Assembly (NCBI RefSeq): GCF_905220415.1
Contig: NC_059549.1
Coordinates: 8,990,001-9,054,000 of the forward strand
DNA: 64,000 bases
Source of the DNA: Colias croceus
Taxonomy: Eukaryota; Arthropoda; Insecta; Lepidoptera; Pieridae
Direction of reading: 5' to 3'
This document shows positions 44,670 through 57,082 of this stretch, in pieces. The position numbers and the translations under genes were made by a program. Within the stretch, counting starts at the first letter, position 1. The number at the start of each line of letters is the position of its first letter. The notes under the pieces are model-generated. The model saw only the letters and a list, made by a program, of their open reading frames with translations, was not told where the DNA came from and did no database searches.

Positions 44670-45447
44670 GAAAAGAAAAGAAAAGAAAAAAGAAAAGAAA
44701 CATTTATTTATCAAGGACAGCACAACACACACACATAAAACATAAAATTAATAACATAAAAAAAAGCAAAACAATTTTATTGAAGATTTTATTGAAGTGT
44801 GTCATACGATCCTGACAAAAAGGAGACAGCTCAGCATATGCTGCAACGTTCAGGAACGTTGCCAGCGCTGTTTTTCAGTGCCCCCCTTTATTATGAAGGC
44901 TTCGAGTTGGGACGAAAGGAGTAACTTAGGTTTACATATATAAATAAATACAACAAAAAAAAAAAAATAGTAAACTAATAGATAGGTACGACAACGCGAC
45001 TAACAACGAAAATAAATACATAATAATATAAATACATAATACATACATAAATAATAAATATTTAGGACAATTTTCATGTAACTTTAATTTAATTTACCAC
45101 TAAAACTGGATTTGGTGAGCTAATAATATACTTTTAAATTTAGATTTAAAAGTATATAGTGTTTGTAGATTCCGTAACGGCGGAGGCAGGTTGTTCCAGC
45201 ATTTAGTGGCGTTATATTTAAAGCTACCCTTAAAACAAGCGGAATGGTGTTTGGGTACGAGGAGTTTATGTGCAGCATCCCTGGTGTTGTATTTGGTGTT
45301 TTGTTCACTCCTCCAAATAAGTTTTTCGAACAGATAGTGAGGCGATTCTGTTTTGACAACACCAAAGAGAAGGGATGCAAAGTGCAATTGCGTTATATTT
45401 TGGCAGTGGAAATACATATTGTATATACGGCTGTAAAAATAACACAA
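44670..45447 (-). mobile_element. 5'-truncated LINE with (TTTTC)n tail
   Basis: On minus: the C-terminal part of ORF2 (45447 down to 45100), a 3' UTR of about 400 bp containing GCCCCCCTT-type and TTGCAGCATATGCTGAGC sequence, then a TTTTC/TTTCT microsatellite tail (44676-44700 on plus). An embedded stretch near 45045-45075 (ATATTTAGGACAATTTTCAT) resembles the tail of SINE family A. Confidence 0.7.
45100..45447 (-). pseudogene. LINE ORF2 C-terminal fragment
   Basis: 115 codons to a stop at 45100. From about residue 25: LHFASLLFGVV, then YLFEKLIWRSEQN, a short basic run, LLVPKHHSACFKGSFKYNA and CWNNLPPPLRNLQTLYTFK. The order R-rich segment, L-x-x-P, WN-x-LP-x-x-R and closing FK-x-x-L is the usual C-terminus of CR1/Jockey-type RT proteins. 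The polymerase core is missing, so it is inactive. Overlapping frames on both strands are shadows. Confidence 0.75.
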
Positions 45448-46011
45448 ATATGCAAAGATATCATACTATTACATAATCATAATATAATGGTTTGTATTTT
45501 TAATTCAATGAAGTGGTTTATATATTTTGGAGTTTTAACAATAAAACATACGTACATTGCACAGTACATGTTTGTTGAAAATTCCCAAAAAAATATCTTA
45601 AATTCGGCAATTATTTCGCTCATTAATGGTGATGTTTGTAATGATGTGTGTGTACCTTCACAATTTGTATTATGTAGAGTATAAAACCTATCTAAGGAAA
45701 TAAAAATATAAATGAAAATGTGAAAAATACGAGAACACAAGTCTACTCAACTTAATTATTATCATAACGAGATTGAAGGTAGGATTATAAAAACGGCACA
45801 CATTTTAATCTCTGTGATGTTGCTTTGAAAGTATTTTATTTTTTATTATTAAAGTGAAAGGTCAAAAGAAAAAACGTGTCGCTTGATGGAAGCAATATAA
45901 TATGTTATGTCGGAGTAAACAATTGATTTCATGTATAGATGTTAATGTTTAATCTGTGGCCTACGTTTTGTACTGTGTAGGTACATATTAAGAGTACATA
46001 ATATACATATA
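45448..46011. other. Non-coding stretch
   Basis: The plus frame 45244-45684 and minus frame 45477-45740 have no support. Confidence 0.5.
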
Positions 46012-46179
46012 CTAGTGGCACGTGGTACATTTTTCGCAATAAAAGGTAGCTTATGTCCTTTCTCGGGTATCAAAATATCTCCATACCAAATTTCATGCAA
46101 ATTGGTTCAGTAGTTTAGGCGTGATTGAGTAACCGACAGACAGACAGAGTTACTTTCGCATTTATAATATTAGTATGGA
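46012..46179 (-). mobile_element. Helitron-like element, GACA-containing subtype, 3' hairpin deleted
   Basis: Left end CTAGTGGCACGTGG: relative to 5869 it lacks the GC-rich GTCCGCCCCGGCTTCGCC part. The rest matches closely (ATACCAAATTTCATGCAAAT, then GTATGGAT at the right end). Confidence 0.7.
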
Positions 46180-49100
46180 TATGTGTATTATTATGCTTTG
46201 TCATTTATGACGTCATTTTAAATATTTATAAGCAAATAGTAATATCAATATTTCGTGCTTGTTATTAAAATTTTGTAAATAAAATTCGATTAAGTATATA
46301 AAATATATATGTAGTTTTAAGTTACCTGTGTAAAAATGAAAATCTTTGACAATTCATGTCTAGCATGATATTAATATAAAGCAGTATTTAAAAATAAAAT
46401 AAAAGTTCTTTAGACGCAGCCCTATTTAAAACTGCCAGAGTGTCAACCCTATTCAGTTGCAATTACTCCGCGTCACGCTCCAGGGAAATGTTTGATAAAG
46501 GGTGCATTACAAAGATTTGCTTTTCATGCCTGTGTAGTTTTTCACATTGAAGGTGACATAGTATGACGTTGTGAAAAGACATGTGACTTTATCACTTAAG
46601 ATTCCTTTTCGAATTCTAATATACGTCTGCTCGTAATAAAGAAAATGTACTCGTGTAATGTCGAGTAATATTAGGGAAGTCGAAAAACAGTATTACAGAT
46701 TTAACTATATAATGTAACAAATAAAGAAGATCATAGAACAGTATCTTGACAATACAATACATAAATAAAACACAGCTTTCTATAGATTAATTACGAATTT
46801 GTACTGAATTCAATGCAACTTTAAGATGAAATTATCGTTCGTTTCTTTTAAACTTTCGGCAATCGAATCGATACAATCCTTTCTCCTTCAAGTGGCTTAT
46901 ATTATAGGATAATAAGAGATAAGCCAGGTCGTCAAGTGCGATCGCTTCGCGTTCGCAGTCGGGTCACGTGCCGATAACCGGTTACGACCGGACTGAACGT
47001 GACAACCCTGACTGCGATCTATGTTCTATTGTGACAGCCCTGAATTTTTAAATCGTTACATTTTTCAACTGTTGTTATCACACAGGGTCACAACCCTATT
47101 TTATATGTTTGTTTTAGGTTTATTTGATGGTGACGGCATACCTACTTGATTGTTTATTAATAAATAATATCAGGGTTGTCAGCTACGTGATATTGTAAGA
47201 GAATATATAATAGCTAAGCCATAAGCTTAATTAAACCGGTGGATACATGAAAACCATACGTAAATAATATATTATGTTATTAAATTTTACTATTAGAATT
47301 ATTGTGCTCGAATAGTAACAATATTCTGATCGTATCAAGTGATTATAATAAATGAAGAATCACAACAAATAATAAGTCGATTTTAATTGAAAAACAATGT
47401 CTGCAGCTGTTAAAGTGAGATAAGAATACAATAAACTACTAAATTCACAGCTATTTCTCAGCAAAATCCACTTGAAATTAAAGCTAAATACGTCTAAAAT
47501 TTCAACGTTCAACGAATATTCTCTTTCTTTCAGCACAAGTCAGATTATATGGCTTTACGAATTAACGCATGTGAGCTTAGCTGCAAATAGCTCTTTAGAA
47601 AAGCCTTTAAAAGATCCCTTTCAATTTGTATTGAGGGGAAAATGCTTCAATGAGTCGTTAATTGAAAAACTCGTGATGACTATGAAATGATTTTTTTTAC
47701 TTTTTCTTAACGTGATAATGGTTTTTGTTGAAGTTTTATTATTCTTGTATAAAAGGGTAAAACAGTCTTTACGCAAATGGCTTAATAGTTAATTATTATT
47801 AATAACTTTGTTTGTAGGGACCGCATTGACATTAAAATTACTGAACAAATTTTGAAAATTCTTGCACTGGAAAAAGATACGCTTCCGGAGTCAAGGCACC
47901 ACATAGTTATATTGACTCTAAAACACCGTAACTTCAAGACGAAATCCAGCAGAGTATAGAAGCGACGCAGTAGTTTAGAAAAATAGAATTAACAGAGTCA
48001 CTATCGAGATTTACATCATAATACTGACTGTTACACCGTTATCGCCAAAAAGTTAATTTATGGGCAGTGTTTCGAATTTTTATTAATCACATTGCATCAT
48101 GAATCACAACTGTATTGGCTACATAATTTATTTTATTGTTGAATAATGTATAACGGTGGTAAATATTTTTTTTAAACAATTATAATAAGGTTACATTCAG
48201 AGGCGGCTCGTCCTCAGGAGCGCTGGTGCAGTGAACTCCCATAAATAATTATAATAAAGTTATACCTGCTCATTATTTAAAACCTATCGTAAAAAACTCC
48301 AATACTAATATCAATAAAATAAGTACCTTTAAACATTACAAATAAAATACTTTACATTACATTATGGCTGAAATTACAACCAATCATCAAATTCGGTTCA
48401 ATGTGTCTCCTACCTCAATATAATGTTATATGTAGTTGCACAAATTATATTATCAATGAAAGTCTCCATATAATAATATGTTAATAGGTAGTTTTATTAT
48501 GGAATAAATATGTAAAAAAATCACCATGAACAAACAAACCCACGCCCAAAACCATCGGTGTAACAGCGACCCCACTAAATGCAACGGACAAAGTTGAATC
48601 CATTTTAAAGTTAGTTCAAGCAAAGCTTTTAGCGCAATAAATGCCTTCCTTCCTTTCTTAAAAGTTTCCTTTAAAACAAAAAGATTTGTTTCTTATCCGA
48701 ACAAACGACTATCTCGTGTCTCTACTGTCCAGCTTTAGTGCCTAACTTTAGATATTAAATCAGCTGAAGCCGTAAGGAAATGTTCGAGATTTTATAGTTT
48801 CCTAAAACGTGCAACGAGCAAGTTTGCTTTTATTGTTTTTTTTTTTTATTTATAGATAATATACCTCGCGCATTTTAGCTTCGCACTTACACATTATTTT
48901 GTACAAGTTTCTGATTCGAATATTAAAAGAATCGTTATTTGTATTTTTACTTTATAAGTAACGCATTGCAATATTTTACTCATTGTTTCAAGTTGAATTG
49001 AACGATGGGATTTGAGAGCAATGCATGTTTCATCAAAATCGGTTCCCTAGTTTCATAGATACAAAGATATCACAAAAATTTGAATTATTTTGGCACAAGC

Positions 49101-50657
49101 ATTGTCGGACTTCTTTGTTCGTTTGAGTAAAACGATCCGTAAAAGCAAAGTTAAATAAAACGTTCGTCAAAATACTGAGAAAAATAATATTCCAGTTATT
49201 TTTAGTATTCCGCTAAACTTTTCCAATTTCTCTTTTCCTAAAATGTTTTTTCACAAAAATATTTATTAAATAGCATATGAAAGTCCTCTTGTGTCATAGT
49301 TTAATGACCTTTGCATATAAATAAAGGATTTTTTGTACCTTCAATACATAAAATTACATTTTGTAATAGGTAATTGCAGAGATAATATTATGTTCAAAAT
49401 TTTACATTTTTTTTTTTGTCTCACTCACACTATAGAATAATTATTATAACGATTTAGCTTAGTTATAAGGTTTAAACGGGGAGTAATTATTTTTAATATT
49501 ATGGCTACTGTAAAACAGTTTTTACTATCTTGGGAGCTTCTTTGTTAAATTATTTTGAATGAAAATAAATTATTTATTTATGTGGGCGATACAAAGTTAA
49601 CCTAGTATTTTTCAAAATGCATTACAATCGAACCTCACGATACAAAACGACTGCAAACATTTTTATTATCTTATAAATTTCTCAAGTCCAATTGATTAAT
49701 GCCGTCCCCAAACTTATGAAACTTTCCACTTAGTTAGAGATCTCGTCTCAAGTAATTATCGACAGACATTATCTATATCAAATTAATGGATTTCAAGATT
49801 GTCGAGATTCGATTTATTCTACGATAAATTTTAGAGTCAAATATTATCGTGATAAAATTTCGCACGAACGTTCACTGCGATATTCATTTATCGAACGCCT
49901 GTAGAATATTGATTGTAATACTATTCTACTTCTTGTGATTAAATTAAGGGATGTGCTTGATATCGTCTTCGGATATATATATTAGTTTTAAAATATATAT
50001 GAAATGGAAAACGTATATAATTTTGTGTTGATTTTACATACTGCATTAACGAATTATTTATTTTATTGTTTTCGCTGAAATTTAAACAAAAAAAAACACA
50101 TTTTTGTTTCCTCTCTAAAAATTGTCTCGCTAATAGCGGTATAATAAAGTTAGTCAGAGGTTTTCTTTTTACGAAAACGTCTTTTAACTATAAAATATTA
50201 TACGAAGAATTTAATCAGCGTGCGTTTTACACAATTTTAATTTATAAAGCCCTGTTATAAACAATTAATTAGTTTAATTAAAATGTGTTTACGCTTTATT
50301 AAACACGCTGAAGCAAATTTACTTGTTACATAATAACCCCGTGACTCCGTAGTATAATTATAATTGGAAACATACAATTTAGAATCGCTCCCACACAAAG
50401 TATAAAAACCTTGCATAAAAATCTTAAGTAAAAATTAAAAATTTTTCTTTACAACCTTCGTTACAAATTGGCACTACCTCTATTAATAGGTAGGTACCTA
50501 TAGTCTACAGTATCTCGATCTAGCCAATCTTTACCATTCCTTATATTAATTTTCTATTATCCCTATAATTCCTGAATTTGCATGGCTTTTTATTTCCATA
50601 AAGTAAATTTTTGGAAAAACACATAACAAGCTTCTATTCAATAAGTAATATTATGTA
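46180..50657. other. Long non-coding region with minor repeats
   Basis: About 4.5 kb without a supportable gene. It holds a cluster of GTGACAACCCT-like motifs at 46440-47180, a GC-richer patch at 46928-47030 and a probable repeat end near 48201-48240 (CAGAGGCGGCTCGTCCTCAG). A G-poor C/A-rich tract lies near 48530-48570. The frames at 47472-47690 and 50066-50260 show nothing recognisable. Confidence 0.5.
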
Positions 50658-50867
50658 CTAGCTGCGCTCCGCGGTTTCACCCGCGTGGCTCAGCTTCTGT
50701 CTTAGCGTGATGATATATAGCCTAATAGCCTTCCTCGGTAATTAATGAGCTCTCCAACACCGAAATAATTTTTCAAATCGGACCAGTAGGTAGTTCTTGA
50801 GATGAGCGCGTTCAAACAAACAAACAAACCCTTCAGCTTTATAATATTAGTATATATATAGTATAGA
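50658..50867 (-). mobile_element. Helitron-like element, GCTGAAGAG subtype
   Basis: The left end CTAGCTGCGCTCCGCGG is the hairpin/CTAG terminus. (CAAA)n lies at 50813-50828. The right end is TATAATATTAGTATATATAT up to GA at 50867. Small TA and AATT insertions distinguish it from 13824. Confidence 0.7.
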
Positions 50868-51340
50868 TTGCTGTATCGATAAAATAATTGAACGATAACC
50901 GAATATCCCTTTTAAATAATACATAAACATCCGGTTATTAAAAATTCGAATGCAAATATTTGTAATGCTTTCAATCAAATATGTAAATATTGGGGCCAAC
51001 ACTTTAACGTATTTAATCAGACGTAATTATTGATTGTGCAGTTGCATAATTCATTGCGCTGTTTGCGAGCGCAAAAATGTTATTTTGATGTATGATATGG
51101 TAAGGAATGGTAATATAATATTGTAATTTGATATATTATCATAGGTGTATTATTTTTTTAATAGTTATTAGTTACCTACGTAATTAGTGGTTTATTGAAC
51201 AAATATAATATATTAACAAACCTATATATCTTCATGTCATTCCTTCTACCTACTTAGGTACAATAAAGCGATGCTAAAATGGTATGCACAGTTTCCTGAA
51301 ATTCACACTATGAACTATATTAATTTATATTATCCCAAAT
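50868..51340. other. Non-coding spacer
   Basis: Nothing recognised. Confidence 0.5.
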
Positions 51341-51729
51341 ATCCCACTATTGGTATACTAAGCGCGAAGGGACTTGTAGATTTGCATACACTGATCACGT
51401 AAAATATACTTAAAGAACAAATATACGTCAAAAATTTTTTGCTTAATTTTTCCTGCAAATCCATGTTTTCTTATCAAGCTTCGCGCAACCGGCATATACC
51501 GCTTCTCTAATGTGAAAATTTTGTCTATAAAAACATAATCTTAAACGATAGCTCACGTGCTGGTAACAAAGTTGGGCGGGTTGCTTGTTATGGGTGTACA
51601 CATAGAGTTTTAAGAATTCATCTATTTGAAAAAAAATGCGTCTGGAATTTTATAAGTATTTTTTACGTACTCAGCGCATGCAAAACTAGTTATAACCTCC
51701 TTTGAGCTTAGTATACCAACAGTGGGATA
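51341..51729. mobile_element. MITE-like element with 24-bp terminal inverted repeats
   Basis: ATCCCACTATTGGTATACTA at the left end faces TAGTATACCAACAGTGGGAT at the right end, with pairing extending to AAGC/GCTT. The 340-bp interior is non-coding. A TA or AT duplication is possible, so a Tc1/mariner-type origin is one option. Confidence 0.65.
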
Positions 51730-51953
51730 CCCTGTATATCCTGCAACCGTATAAAGGCCAACAGATATCATGCAAACATTCAAAAAAACTAAAGTAATAA
51801 ACTAAAAAAACATAACGACTTTTTTGAAATATTGCTAGCAATCAAACATGCAGATTTTGTTGCCCCTCGCAGTTTATTTTCACAGTAAAAGATGAAAAAC
51901 AGAGGATAAACATAGCAACATTTTTAGTGTTTGGATTTTTTGGATATTGCATA
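51730..51953. other. Non-coding spacer
   Basis: Nothing recognised. Confidence 0.5.
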
Positions 51954-52134
51954 CTAGCTGTGTCACGTGGTTTTACCCGCAGGACTCCGCTCATTTTGGT
52001 CTTAGCGTGATGATATATAGCCTTCCTCGATAAATGGGCTATCTAACACCGAAAAAAATTTACAAATCGGACCAATAGTTCCTGATCAAACAAACAAATA
52101 AACAAACTCATCAGCTTTATAATATTAGTTTATA
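51954..52134 (-). mobile_element. Helitron-like element, GCTGAAGAG subtype
   Basis: The left end is CTAGCTGTGTCACGTGG. The body TAGCGTGATGATATATAGCC and CGGACCAATAGTTCCTGATC matches 13824 with a deletion of the usual GAGCGCGTT part. The right end TTTATAATATTAG is slightly decayed. Confidence 0.65.
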
Positions 52135-53039
52135 TACACTAAACATATACTCGTGAATTTCAAAATGGATGAAGGAATAGTTCAGAAAAACGACGTTTCT
52201 AGTCACAAACGAGAAAATGGCATTTGCAAGAACTAACTTTTAATTTTTGATAACATTTGATCTCAGCCAACTCGCACTTGGCAGCTTACCAAATACATTT
52301 TTTAGTTTATAATTATTTAGTTATTAATCATAAAAACTTTTTTTAAAGATTATAGATTTTAATTTTATCACTTTCAGTCCAATAGTTGATCTATAACTTC
52401 ATCATACCTTATTACAATTTTTCATTTGCACCTAGTTGCTAAAATAAATGAACTGATAAAGTAAATTTCGCATATACTTTGCTACTTCAAATAGAATGCA
52501 TTAGAATATCAAGTATTTTCAACAAACATGAAGCATAAGTGCGAAAATTCATAAATTATTTTCCAGAAGCTACACATAATGACGTCACATGTGATTCTAT
52601 TAAGTACGCGAAATGACGTCGTAAAGGTTTTATAGCTAAAATACACCGTAACGTGTCATTCAAATGTAATGTAAGCCGTAAAGTATACAAGAAGATAACG
52701 ACACTTTAATGTGATTAAATTATTTGCATATAGAAAGATGTTTACGTCCACATTAACGTATTACACATAATACATAATTAAGGATATCTCACACTAATTA
52801 GCTTAAAGTAGGCGTGTTTGGTATATTGTTTTAAAGCGCAATGGAATAGTGGTTAAAGTATTGCTAAAGTTCTCAAAAACTGAGAAGTCTCACTAATGAG
52901 ATGTCAGGATTTAACTATCGTCAGTGAAAAAGACACAACTAAAGTAAAATGTGGCTAATTAGCCACATTTTGGCGTGCCACTCATGGAGAGCTTATAATC
53001 TATTTTACTTATAATATTAACACTGAGGACACCGGCATA
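52135..53039. other. Non-coding stretch
   Basis: Nothing recognised apart from a CGCACTTGG fragment near 52270 that may be a scrap of the repeat at 20181. Confidence 0.5.
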
Positions 53040-53102
53040 ACATAGAATTTTTTTTTCGAGGCTATAGGCTCTGCACACAACAGCCACGCGGGGCGCAGCT
53101 AG
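53040..53102 (+). mobile_element. 3' fragment of a Helitron-like element
   Basis: Only the end is present: GAGGCTATAGGCTCTG ... CCACGCGGGGCGCAGCTAG followed by T. Confidence 0.55.
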
Positions 53103-53211
53103 TAATACTATTAATGCAATTGAGTGTTTTTGTTTCTTTCAGATCACAACGGAGCATTTTACTGTCACCACAGAATACAAGTAGCTAAATGCTGTCACGG
53201 TGTCCAAAGAC

Positions 53212-53518
53212 GAGTATAATACCGCAGCCACACTATGCTCCTCGTCCTGCTCATCGCGCTGCCGTTATTCGCCGCGACATTGCCCTCTGGCCACACACTG
53301 CTCTACTCGCGCGATTAATGGCGACGCTCTTCATTTTGCACTCGTATTGCCGGTCCTTTGACTCGCGCGCAAAAGCCGACAAAATAGGGAGCAGTAATCA
53401 GGACGATGAGCACGACGAGTGGCATGACGAGTAAAGTGGCCACACTATGTCTCTGCCTACTTTCCTCGTCACTTCCCATACCACTCGTCGAGTGTGTGGC
53501 TGCGGCATAAGAGTATAA
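53212..53518. mobile_element. Inverted-repeat element with 8-bp target duplication GAGTATAA
   Basis: Direct repeats GAGTATAA (53212-53219 and 53511-53518) enclose 53220-53510. The ends CCGCAGCCACAC and GTGTGTGGCTGCGG are inverted repeats. Inside, several CTCGTC/GACGAG blocks (53241, 53416, 53464, 53484) give further self-complementarity. The interior is markedly GC-richer than its flanks. The 8-bp duplication suggests a hAT-like or P-like origin. The open frames on both strands (including 174 codons on minus) look like by-products of its composition. Confidence 0.7.
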
Positions 53519-53884
53519 GCGGAGAGTAGATATAAGTAGTAAAGAATCAGTAAGTATAAGAGAAGAGCATATTATGTAGTTCCTTATACTGTGACAGGGT
53601 GTTAGACAGTGATAGACGCTACTTTTAACCGCTGTGAAATATTTCCATGGGAATATTCTATAACCACGGGCTATGCCGTGAAAATAGCTAGTATAGCGTA
53701 TACATATATAACGTATACAATATACATACTTGTATGTACTAAACTTATAAATAGGAGTATGTACTTTGGTATTACTCATGAATACAGGAGTAAACACTGA
53801 ATCGTGACCGTTGCTGTATTTAACAGCTATACTGTGCAATCAATGTTAAGAAATAAGTATTTGATATTCTATTGTTATTATTAA
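53519..53884. other. Non-coding spacer
   Basis: Nothing recognised. Confidence 0.5.
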
Positions 53885-54051
53885 CTAGCGGTCCGCCCCG
53901 GCTTCACTCGTGGTACATATTTACGTTTTCTCTACATAAGAACCATCCTCGTACTTCAAGGAATATCTATAATAAAAAAAATTATCAAAATCGGTCCACC
54001 CGTTCACGCGTGACCAAGGAAAACAGGTTTCATTTATATATAATATAAGGA
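53885..54051 (-). mobile_element. Helitron-like element, short subtype
   Basis: The left end is CTAGCGGTCCGCCCCGG, the body CATCCTCGTACTTCAAGGA and CACCCGTTCACGCGTGACC, and the right end TATATATAATATAAGGA, with T after the final GA... on plus. It is a well-preserved copy. Confidence 0.72.
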
Positions 54052-54894
54052 TCCTTTTATTATTCAGCCTTTCAAAGTTTCTTTTAAGTCAGCAAATCTC
54101 TTCTCTCTTCTTCTCTCACTATCTAAAGAAATTTTTTTCAAATATGAATGCTATAAAACGTAATATAAAATTCTCTATCTAATTGTTATAAATTTAGACG
54201 ACCGCGACTTTATGAATCACGAATAATTGTTGATATTGAAGTGACAATAATTATAATCATTAGTATAGTTTTTGTATTGTAAAGAAATGGATTACTTATT
54301 ATTGTGTGACCTTTAAAAAATTATTGTATTTGTGTACCTAAATAGTTGTGGATGAGTTAAATTATAAATTGTACCTATTGATTATTATTATAATAAATTA
54401 AAAAGTCTATTTATTTATCTATAAATCTTCATAACTATATATTTTCTATTTAAAATAATCAACAAAACATGCGACCATATCTTTTATGATAAGAAAAAAT
54501 AGATCAGATCATCTCTGTCTCTTTCCTTATTGTCTCTTTCCTCTGTTTCCCATAAGTATAGACTCATATAGATTGACTACTGTCATTTTTTACTTTTTCG
54601 CTATAAAATAATATCAAAATTATACAAACATTCTCAGCATTTACATTTTCTAAAATTATATCGAGATAAAATATGTTTAACAGCATTTACATGACATGAC
54701 ATAAATGCAAAACGCAAAAAGTGCAGTTGAAAATTATGAAAGCTAATAGCTCTAAATTCGCTTCCGCGAGCGCATCAGAAAAAATGAATACTTAACTAGG
54801 TTATAAAAGTTGCTTAATAATACGCCATGTAGTTACGTGTTACATTTTAAAAGTGCCATCTGCGGCAGTTTTACTAATGGAATTTTAAAGCAGG
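54052..54894. other. Non-coding stretch
   Basis: Nothing recognised. Confidence 0.5.
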
Positions 54895-55460
54895 CTAACA
54901 GCATAGTATAAAGAGAACAAGTAGGCTGTGTTCCAGCGTTTAGGAGCGGACGTTACCTAAACTCGCGAGGGTTGTCACTTGTCACATTTAACTCAGGCCC
55001 CGGAACCACAGACACAATAGAAAATCTATTGTGTCGTGGACCGATCGGGCCGCTTGGGGCTCAATGGGTTAAAAAAATTGGTTGTCTGTAAAGTCGGTTT
55101 ACTGACGATAGTTGAACGTGACAACGTCCGATTGTGCTTCTTTGTCGCTCGTTCCGCGCTATCGCTTGCACTTCAAGCCTTACACGGAACGCCTCAGAGC
55201 GAGGTAACGCCGCATGAGTCATGTTTTTTCGTGCGTGCAGGCGGCTCCATCGAATTATAAGACGTTGTCACGTCAATAATCGTATAAACAAACACCGACC
55301 ACTCACAGCAATGGCGCGCCCCTAACGAGAACGGTCCATGAGAAGGTACCGAGCGGCGTTGTGTGCGTGCGTCAAGCTTGCGTAGTGCGTACGTACATGA
55401 ACGACCGACGGGCCTAGCCAAGCGCTCCGCGTACATACAAACAGCGTGATGTACCTTTGT
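54895..55460. other. GC- and CpG-rich patch, probably an old repeat
   Basis: Composition changes sharply here. Segments include AGAAAATCTATTGTGTCGTG with its partner CACAATAG just upstream, GGTTGTCTGTAAAGTCGG and GTTGAACGTGACAACGTCC. TGAACGTGACAAC also occurs at 46994-47006. I recall similar sequence in moth repeats but cannot assign a class. The open frames (55036-55260 plus, 55194-55436 minus) lack domains. A CpG-rich promoter is an alternative reading. Confidence 0.4.
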
Positions 55461-55909
55461 TCGAAGATAACTTACTCGTTCTCTTTATACTATGCTACCA
55501 GGTTTTTTAGTACTTTTTACTTAAAAACTAATCCGCCCCTTCACGGGCCATCGCTTTGATAGTGTGAAGATAAGTGAACTTTAAATGAAATTCAAATTCG
55601 ATAAAGCTTTTAGCGTCCATGGAATAGCTTCTTAGCGGTTATTTTCGATTCATTCCCGGAGAGTACAAAACGTCTGGGCGTTGATAGAGATTTGCTTGAA
55701 AAGAAAATAGATGAGTGTACAGACGTAAATGCATCTTTTTAACAACAATAACATTTAAGTAATACTTTATTGGAAATGAAATAATAGACAATGTTAATCT
55801 CACAGACATTCTATTAAAACGCACTTGGCTAAGTAGGTAGATTTCTAATAATAACTGCGTTAAAAACTTCAAACTTGCACTTGCAACATTTACAAATACA
55901 GACAAAAAT
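55461..55909. other. Non-coding stretch
   Basis: The 88-codon minus frame at 55639-55905 is unsupported. Confidence 0.5.
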
Positions 55910-56101
55910 GCTCATAAAATAAAAACTACTGGGCCTATCCGAATAAAATTTTTATGGGACCAATTTGACACCATCCCCATCGAACAAAAAAAGAATCACG
56001 TAAACCGGTTCAGAAACCTCGGAGTAATCGGTGTTCATACATAAAAAAACATACCGGCCGAATTGATAACCTCCTCCTTTTTTTTCAAAGTCGGTTAAAA
56101 A
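55910..56101 (+). repeat. Common moth interspersed repeat ending AAGTCGGTTAAAAA
   Basis: Contains AAAACTACTGGGCCTATCC, AAAAGAATCACGTAAACCGG, CCTCGGAGTAATCGGTGTTC and ACCTCCTCC followed by AAGTCGGTTAAAA. It is recognised as a frequent lepidopteran repeat; class unknown to me. Confidence 0.6.
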
Positions 56102-57082
56102 TATCCGAGAATATAATGAAACTGTCGTGAATGATAGTTATATTTCAAAAACTAAATTTAAGGAAATTATAAGCATGAATTTAAATGTACAAAAGCGTAA
56201 TAACTGATTACTACTACTACTAATTTATTTATAAAATATTTTAATATCAATCAATATTTAATACGATTATTAATAATAACACAATATATTGTTACTAAAT
56301 CCGTATAATCTAAATGAGGAAATATATTCCCTTAAATAAATCAGGTGAATATCTCAAACGGGTCAAAGATTAACCGTAATCACGTCTCTAACTCAGATTC
56401 CACTAATGTTCAGCTGACCCGACCTTTGTAATCTGTCAGAGCGGAAGGAGCTAAATAAATTCCGTTAATACTGTAATCCGAAAATCAAACATTATTGTAA
56501 TTAGGGTGCGACCACATTAGGGTATAGTGTGATCACTAAAAGTAGGAGAGATAATTATTATTTGTTAATTAGATCCACATTAGTAATTTTACTTCATTTT
56601 ACGGTTGATTTCAGGGAAATACAGCAAGAGTGTAAATTATGTATACATTTGAAGAAAAGTCGCTTTTAGATTTTATCATGATACTCTGTTTCAAAAGTCC
56701 TACGTAAAAAGAAAGACTGTCTTTTGAAAGCGATGAAACAACACACATTAAAGCATTTGTGAAATGATTTACCTCGACTCTATAATATTCTTAAATATCT
56801 ACATATTTCGTTGTCATAATACATTTTAAAAGAAGCTCTGCACTATGTAACATAATATTATGTAAGTTAAACTCTTGTACTAACGACCAATTGAGTTAAG
56901 TTATATGAGATTCTCTACACGAAATAAGTATACGTTATGAACACTTTACAAGCGTAGCTGTTAGTGTAATCATTCTGTCTTTTCATCGTGATATAATTTG
57001 AATAAAAATTACAAAAAAGTAGTTTAAATTCGCCTCTTAGTAACTTGTATTTCCATTAGAAGACGACCTGAATTATATCTTC
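56102..57082. other. Non-coding stretch
   Basis: Nothing recognised. Confidence 0.5.

Noticed and set aside
45244..45684. 146-codon plus frame
   Set aside because: It runs antisense to a LINE ORF2 fragment and continues into AT-rich sequence without features.
47472..47690. 72-codon plus frame with Ser-rich start
   Set aside because: Checked for exon-like or domain signals; none was found, and flanking splice sites are not convincing.
53315..53839. 174-codon minus-strand open frame
   Set aside because: It overlaps the GC-rich inverted-repeat element and AT-rich flank; there is no domain, no splice context and a low-complexity hydrophobic composition.
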